Shown in pieces: positions 60,690 through 64,000 of a DNA stretch of 64,000 bases (positions are counted from its first letter, which is position 1; each line of letters starts with the position of its first letter). The translations under genes were made by a program, and so were the position numbers. Origin of the DNA: an uncultured Bacilli bacterium (GTDB taxonomy: Bacteria > Bacillota_I > Bacilli_A > RF39 > UBA660); contig CALVRC010000004.1 of NCBI GenBank assembly GCA_944358445.1, forward strand, positions 40,344-104,343. The letters are read 5' to 3'. The notes under the pieces were generated by a model. That model was not told the origin of the DNA and made no database searches. It saw only the letters and a list, made by a program, of their open reading frames with translations.

Positions 60690-60780
60690 ATGTGTAGATC
60701 TCCATCTACAACCGCACAAAAAAGGTTTTAAAAGATTATTCTTACCTTAATGGCGAGTCTTAGTTATAAAGGAGGTAAAA
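60690..60780 (+). promoter_or_regulatory. Ribosomal protein L21 leader (autoregulatory RNA)
   Basis: About 90 nt of structured leader ahead of rplU: hairpin TGTAGAT-CTCC-ATCTACA near 60695-60712, the unpaired motif ACCGCAC after it, and AAGGT...ACCTT pairing near 60722-60750. Position and shape match the L21 leader of Bacillota, thought to bind L21. The family call is by position and partial pattern. Confidence 0.6.
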
Positions 60781-60782
60781 GT

Positions 60783-61082
60783 ATGAAAGCAGTTATTGAA
60801 ACTGGAGGAAAACAATATTACGTTGAAGAAGGAACAGTTTTATATGTTGAAAAACTAGATGCGGATGCTGATAAAAAAGTTACATTCGATCACGTTTTAA
60901 TGATTGGTGGAGTTTGCGGTAATCCTTATGTTAAAGGAGCTAAAGCTGAAGCTAAAGTTTTAAAACATGGTAAAAACAAAAAGATTAAAGTTTATAAGTA
61001 TAAACAAAAGAAAAAATATCGTCGTACTCAAGGTCATCGTCAACCATATACTAAGGTTGAAATTACTAAATTATTTGCATAA
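60783..61082 (+). CDS. rplU: 50S ribosomal protein L21
   Basis: 99 aa from the ATG at 60783 (AAAGGAGG upstream; the ATG at 60750 lies in the leader). [17 protein letters not shown], then [33 protein letters not shown] are typical (the second named only in part: [18 protein letters not shown]). Large-subunit protein near the 23S 3' domains. First gene of rplU-prp-rpmA; the stop overlaps the prp start. Confidence 0.97.
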   Translation: MKAVIETGGKQYYVEEGTVLYVEKLDADADKKVTFDHVLMIGGVCGNPYVKGAKAEAKVLKHGKNKKIKVYKYKQKKKYRRTQGHRQPYTKVEITKLFA

Positions 61083-61378
61083 TGATTAGAGTAGACGTAA
61101 GTAAAAAACATATTAAAATAAGTGGTCATGCGATGTTTGATGATTATGGCAAGGATATTGTGTGTGCTGCCGCAAGTTCGATTGTCATTACGAGTATTAA
61201 CGGTATTTTAAGATTAGATGAGAAAGCAATTAGTTATAAATTAACTAAGGATGAACTCTCTATTGATGTTTTAAAGGAAAATCGCGAGACTAATTTACTT
61301 ATTTTAAATATGGTTAGTTTGTTAAAAGATTTAGAGAAACAATACGGAAAAAATATAAAGGTAAATGAGGAGGTGTAG
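61082..61378 (+). CDS. prp: Ribosomal-processing cysteine protease Prp
   Basis: 98 aa. Conserved His and Cys of Prp in SGHAMFDDYGKDIVCAAASSI. Located between rplU and rpmA as in all Bacillota with an extended L27. It removes the N-terminal extension of L27, without which the ribosome A/P sites are blocked. The target sequence is visible in the next gene. Formerly ysxB. Confidence 0.95.
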   Translation: MIRVDVSKKHIKISGHAMFDDYGKDIVCAAASSIVITSINGILRLDEKAISYKLTKDELSIDVLKENRETNLLILNMVSLLKDLEKQYGKNIKVNEEV

Positions 61379-61381
61379 TTT

Positions 61382-61666
61382 ATGGCATTATTAAAGTTAA
61401 ATATCCAATTATTCGCTCATAAAAAGGGACAAGGTTCAACTAAAAACGGACGTGATTCTGAGTCTAAAAGATTAGGGGCTAAAGCCGCTGATGGCGAAGT
61501 AGTTACTGGAGGTTCTATTTTATATCGTCAAAGAGGAACTAAAATTTATCCAGGTGTTAATGTAGGTATTGGAAAAGATGATACTTTATTTGCTAAAATT
61601 GCCGGACGTGTTAAATTTGAACGTTTAGGACGTGACCGTAAACAAGTGAGTGTTTATCCAGAATAA
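61382..61666 (+). CDS. rpmA: 50S ribosomal protein L27 with Prp-cleavable extension
   Basis: 94 aa. The N-terminal extension [11 protein letters not shown] precedes [15 protein letters not shown], the mature L27 start; Prp cleaves after the Phe. The core has [14 protein letters not shown] and [21 protein letters not shown]27 reaches the peptidyl-transferase centre. Ribosome site GAGGTG. Closed by a strong terminator. Confidence 0.97.
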   Translation: MALLKLNIQLFAHKKGQGSTKNGRDSESKRLGAKAADGEVVTGGSILYRQRGTKIYPGVNVGIGKDDTLFAKIAGRVKFERLGRDRKQVSVYPE

Positions 61667-61688
61667 GAAGCGTATGCTTCTTTTTTTG
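61666..61688 (+). terminator. rplU-prp-rpmA terminator
   Basis: AGAAGC (61666-61671), GTAT loop, GCTTCT (61676-61681), then a T run. Confidence 0.85.
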
Positions 61689-61796
61689 TATATAAGGAAA
61701 GTGCATTTTTTACCCAAAAACATTCGTTCGCCAAAAAACTTTACAAAATAAATAGTATGTGATATAGTGAATGCAATAATGATAGAAGGTGATGAT

Positions 61797-62945
61797 ATGA
61801 AAACACTAAAAGGTTATGTATTTAGAATGTATCCAAACAAAGCTTAGGAAGAACTAATTAATAAAACTATTGGGTGCTGTAGATTTATATATAATTATTT
61901 TTTAGATGATAAAATTAAAGAATATAAAGAAACTGGAAAAAGTAAAAGTGCATATGACCAAATTAAATTAATACCATCACTTTCTATAGAAAAGCCATGG
62001 CTAAAAGAAGTAGATAGCTGTGCTTTAAGAAATAGTCTGTTTAATTTAGAAGATGCCTATAAAAGACTTTATAACGGAAGTGGTTATCCTAAATTTAAAG
62101 TCAAAGGTGTACATGAAAGTTATAAAACTAATAATATAAAAAATAGTTATAAAGGTAATAATTATAACTCAATCAAATTAGATTTAAAAAATAAAACTTT
62201 AACACTTCCAAAATTAAAAGAAGTAAAAATTAGAGGATATAGGAATAAAAATATTATACCTGGTGAGGTAAAAAGTGCAGTAGTTAAGAAAGAGGCCGGT
62301 AAATACTATGTAAGTATCTTAATCGAAGAAGAACTAATAAGACCAGAATTTATTCCAACAAGTATAATAGGAATAGATCTAGGGATAAAAGATTTAATAG
62401 TAACATCATTTAATGAGAAAATAGAAAATAAAATTAAAATAAACACAAAAAGAATGATAGGCTTACAAAGAGGAATATCAAGATGTAAAAAAGGAAGTAA
62501 AAATAGATATAAAATGAAATTAAAAATACAAAGATTATATCAAAAAATAAGAAATGCAAGAAAACATATGATACATGATATAACAAATAAATTAATAAAC
62601 GAAAATGACATTATAGTAACTGAGAATTTAGATGTAAAAAGTATGCAAAAGAATCACTATGTGGCTAAAGGACTAAACGAAAATCCTATTTCAGAAATTA
62701 TCAGAGTACTTAAATACAAAGCTAACTTTAATAATAAAAAATTAATACAAATAGATAGGTATTATCCAAGCAGTCAAATATGTAATGTTTGTAATTATCA
62801 AAATAGAAAGGTAAAAGATTTAAGTATAAGAAGTTGGGAATGTCCAGTGTGTCATACAGAGCATGAACGTGATTATAATGCAGCAGTTAATATAATGTTT
62901 AAAGGTTTAGAAAAATACATGTTATATCTAGAGCAATCTATCTAA
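61797..62945 (+). pseudogene. tnpB: TnpB (IS200/IS605-type RNA-guided nuclease) with premature amber codon
   Basis: The frame from the ATG at 61797 (AAGGTGATG upstream) reads MKTLKGYVFRMYPNKA, then TAG at 61845-61847 where homologues carry Gln or Glu, then stays open for 365 codons to 62945. RuvC-like catalytic residues are intact: Asp in IIGIDLGIKDL, Glu in IIVTENLDVKSM and Asp in ERDYNAAVNIM; the zinc finger CNVC...CPVC is complete. So a single substitution inactivates an otherwise fresh gene. No tnpA is seen, so the element is of the IS1341-like TnpB-only type. A-ending codons dominate, unlike the flanking rpmA. Confidence 0.85.
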
Positions 62946-63082
62946 TCATAAATTTTGACATAAATAAAATATAAATTAGGGTAGCGACTATCCGATATTG
63001 GTCTATGGAGAAGCCTTAGGTTTCTGTGAAGTAGAAAAAGCTTACCGTGAGGTAAGCTAATGTCAAAATTTATTTTGGCATT
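62946..63082 (+). ncRNA. TnpB right-end/omega-RNA (reRNA) region
   Basis: Directly after tnpB. AAATTTTGACAT (62950-62961) and ATGTCAAAATTT (63060-63071) form a perfect 12-bp inverted repeat enclosing a conserved-looking segment (GGGTAGCGACTATCC, AGAAGCCTTAGGTTTCTGTGAAG) and the hairpin AGCTTACC-GTGA-GGTAAGCT (63039-63058). Such regions encode the omega-RNA scaffold; the guide would be the flanking sequence past the element end. Exact RNA ends are not determinable by eye. Confidence 0.6.
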
Positions 63083-63556
63083 TTGTTCAAGAATATTTGA
63101 ATACAATAACTCAGTATATTAGTAAAATAGTTCCGCATGTTTGGAATATTGGTGGAGTAGTATATAACAATAATAATTTGATTTCTCAAATAAATGATGA
63201 AAAAGATCGTCAATCACAAAGTAGCAGTGTTGGAATAATAACTGCAAGTGAATATATAAGAGCAAATGCAAATATAGAACAATGTGAGAACATTTAATTT
63301 AAATAATACAAATGCTTCAATATGCAAAACAACAAACTGGATATATAATATTATTCCATCAGGAAACTTTTTGTGGACTATTTCATATAATGCAAGTACT
63401 AGTGGTAGTGATATATTTGCTTTAAATAATGATGGTATGGTAGCTAACGTTGCCTCACTTAGTACTTATGCTGTCTTTCTGTCTTTATATCTAACATCAG
63501 ATATTACACTTTTAGGCGATGGAAGTGAGGGTAATCCGTACGTGATTAATAATTAA
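63072..63556 (+). pseudogene. 3' remnant of a surface-protein gene, frameshifted
   Basis: Two overlapping frames together encode the end module of the surface-protein family represented at 51337: the first reads NTITQYISKIVPHVWNIGG ... IITASEYIRANANIEQC, and the second resumes after a one-base shift near 63284 with RTFNLNNTNASICKTTNWIY and ends YLTSDITLLGDGSEGNPYVI. The last part aligns with LKSSTTLSGSGTSEDPFTI of the 51337 product. The N-terminal domains are missing; the TnpB element abuts the truncated side. Not functional as read. Confidence 0.72.
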
Positions 63557-63590
63557 AAAATCAGGGATTAAAATAATCTCCGATTTTTAT
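63556..63590. terminator. Bidirectional hairpin between remnant and DUF192 gene
   Basis: AAAAATC...GATTTTT with imperfect inner pairing GGGAT/ATCTCC; overlaps the end of the minus-strand gene. Confidence 0.55.
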
Positions 63591-63845
63591 TTTATCAAAA
63601 TAATCTACAGGGGTTTCATAAGTGTATTTAATTCCTTTTTTTGGCAATATTATTTTATTTGGTTTTAAATTTTTATAAATGTATAATATTTTATTATTTT
63701 TATCAGTTAAGATAACGTCAATATTAGATTTCATAAAAAAGGTATGAATACCATTGGTTTTAAATTTTAATATATAGTTAATTTTATCTTGAAACATAAG
63801 GCCTTTTAGTTTTTGAAAAAATGTTTTTGCTTCTTTTACTTCCAT
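63561..63845 (-). CDS. DUF192 family protein
   Basis: 94 aa from the ATG at 63845 (GGTGA 6 nt upstream; an ATG at 63857 overlaps that site). Pattern of DUF192/COG1430: EAKTFFQKLKGLMFQDKI, GIHTFFMKSNIDVILTD, NKILYIYKNLKPNKI. These small beta-barrel proteins are often secreted or fused to sortase-linked proteins; this one has no signal peptide. Function unknown. Confidence 0.82.
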   Translation of the reverse strand: MEVKEAKTFFQKLKGLMFQDKINYILKFKTNGIHTFFMKSNIDVILTDKNNKILYIYKNLKPNKIILPKKGIKYTYETPVDYFDKIKIGDYFNP

Positions 63846-63932
63846 ATTTTTCACCATTTTTATATTAACACATTTTTAATAATTTGTCTTTATCTGTTTG
63901 TTTTTTGCAGGATAAAAACATGAAAAAAATAT

Positions 63933-63978
63933 AAAATGGTCAAAAAAGCAAATAAATATAAGCTTATTGGCCATTTTT
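63933..63978. terminator. Hairpin with A and T tracts near the window end
   Basis: AAAATGGTC (63933-63941) pairs with GGCCATTTT (63969-63977, one G-T pair). Possible terminator of a minus-strand or plus-strand unit; no gene lies in 63858-64000. Confidence 0.5.
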
Positions 63979-64000
63979 AAATATAAAAATTAGTGAGCTA

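Noticed and set aside
60750..60782. Upstream start for L21 ([11 protein letters not shown] extension)
   Set aside because: The extension lies in the structured leader and contains the ribosome site for the ATG at 60783, which gives the normal L21 N-terminus.
61845..61847. TAG in tnpB as evidence for stop-codon reassignment
   Set aside because: Many genes here end in TAG, TGA or TAA at sensible places, so the standard bacterial code applies; a nonsense mutation is simpler.

Overview
The window reads as a chromosomal segment of a very AT-rich, low-GC Gram-positive bacterium (Bacillota). It has Bacillus-type gene orders (radC-mreC-mreD, spoIVFA-spoIVFB-rplU-prp-rpmA), an L27 with a Prp-cleavable extension, strong AGGAGG-type ribosome sites, and the standard code with TAA, TAG and TGA all used as stops. 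The gene style (EpsF/LicD cluster, SipW-dependent-like surface proteins, mobilizable elements) resembles uncultured gut Bacilli. That taxonomic placement is inference.

Layout. 1-7006: the right part of a surface-polysaccharide operon (GT2, GT4, Wzy-like polymerase, GT2, Wzx flippase, LicD, GT2), followed by a pentapeptide-repeat protein. 8070-12047: a large unrecognised single-pass membrane protein, a small acidic protein, gmk and a metallophosphoesterase. 12048-12703: no intact large gene; it holds a decayed amidase copy and a leader-ORF/attenuator in front of a short Rel (HD-SYN-TGS). 14144-23190: an accessory island with a C39-like protein, two HelD-type helicases and, between them, a RiPP-like cassette: 41-aa Cys-rich precursor, radical SAM/SPASM enzyme, frameshifted PP2C phosphatase and APH-fold kinase. 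23317-27311: a LysM amidase, a PdaA-like deacetylase, a phosphohexomutase and a small protein.

27354-34063: a tRNA-Thr(GGU) followed by a mobilizable element of about 6.6 kb (large serine recombinase, MobV relaxase, a homologue of a nearby chromosomal gene, an Abi_2 abortive-infection protein and a candidate structured RNA). A 9-bp repeat of the tRNA 3' end lies at both edges. 34092-46138: a signal-less GH10-like protein, GNAT, a CmpB-family membrane protein, CorA, the chromosomal homologue of the element gene, an SDR, an ArsR/P1B-ATPase zinc/cadmium module with its operator, a repeat protein and an ABC exporter. 46212-51202: the division cluster murG-murB-ftsQ-ftsA-ftsZ. 51337-53835: a surface protein and a sortase. 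53986-61666: SPOR-like protein, radC, mreC, mreD, a second short rel, murF, spoIVFA, spoIVFB, rplU, prp, rpmA. 61797-63556: a TnpB element with a premature amber codon, its right-end/omega-RNA region, and the frameshifted 3' remnant of a second surface-protein gene. The window ends with a DUF192 gene.

The best candidate for a previously undescribed system is the 15.7-23.2 kb island (HelD / Cys-rich precursor / radical SAM / PP2C / kinase / HelD). Also notable are a promoter-UUCG hairpin-terminator RNA unit at the end of the mobile element and genes whose only well-placed start codon is AUA/AUU. All functional statements come from reading motifs by eye; no database search was run.
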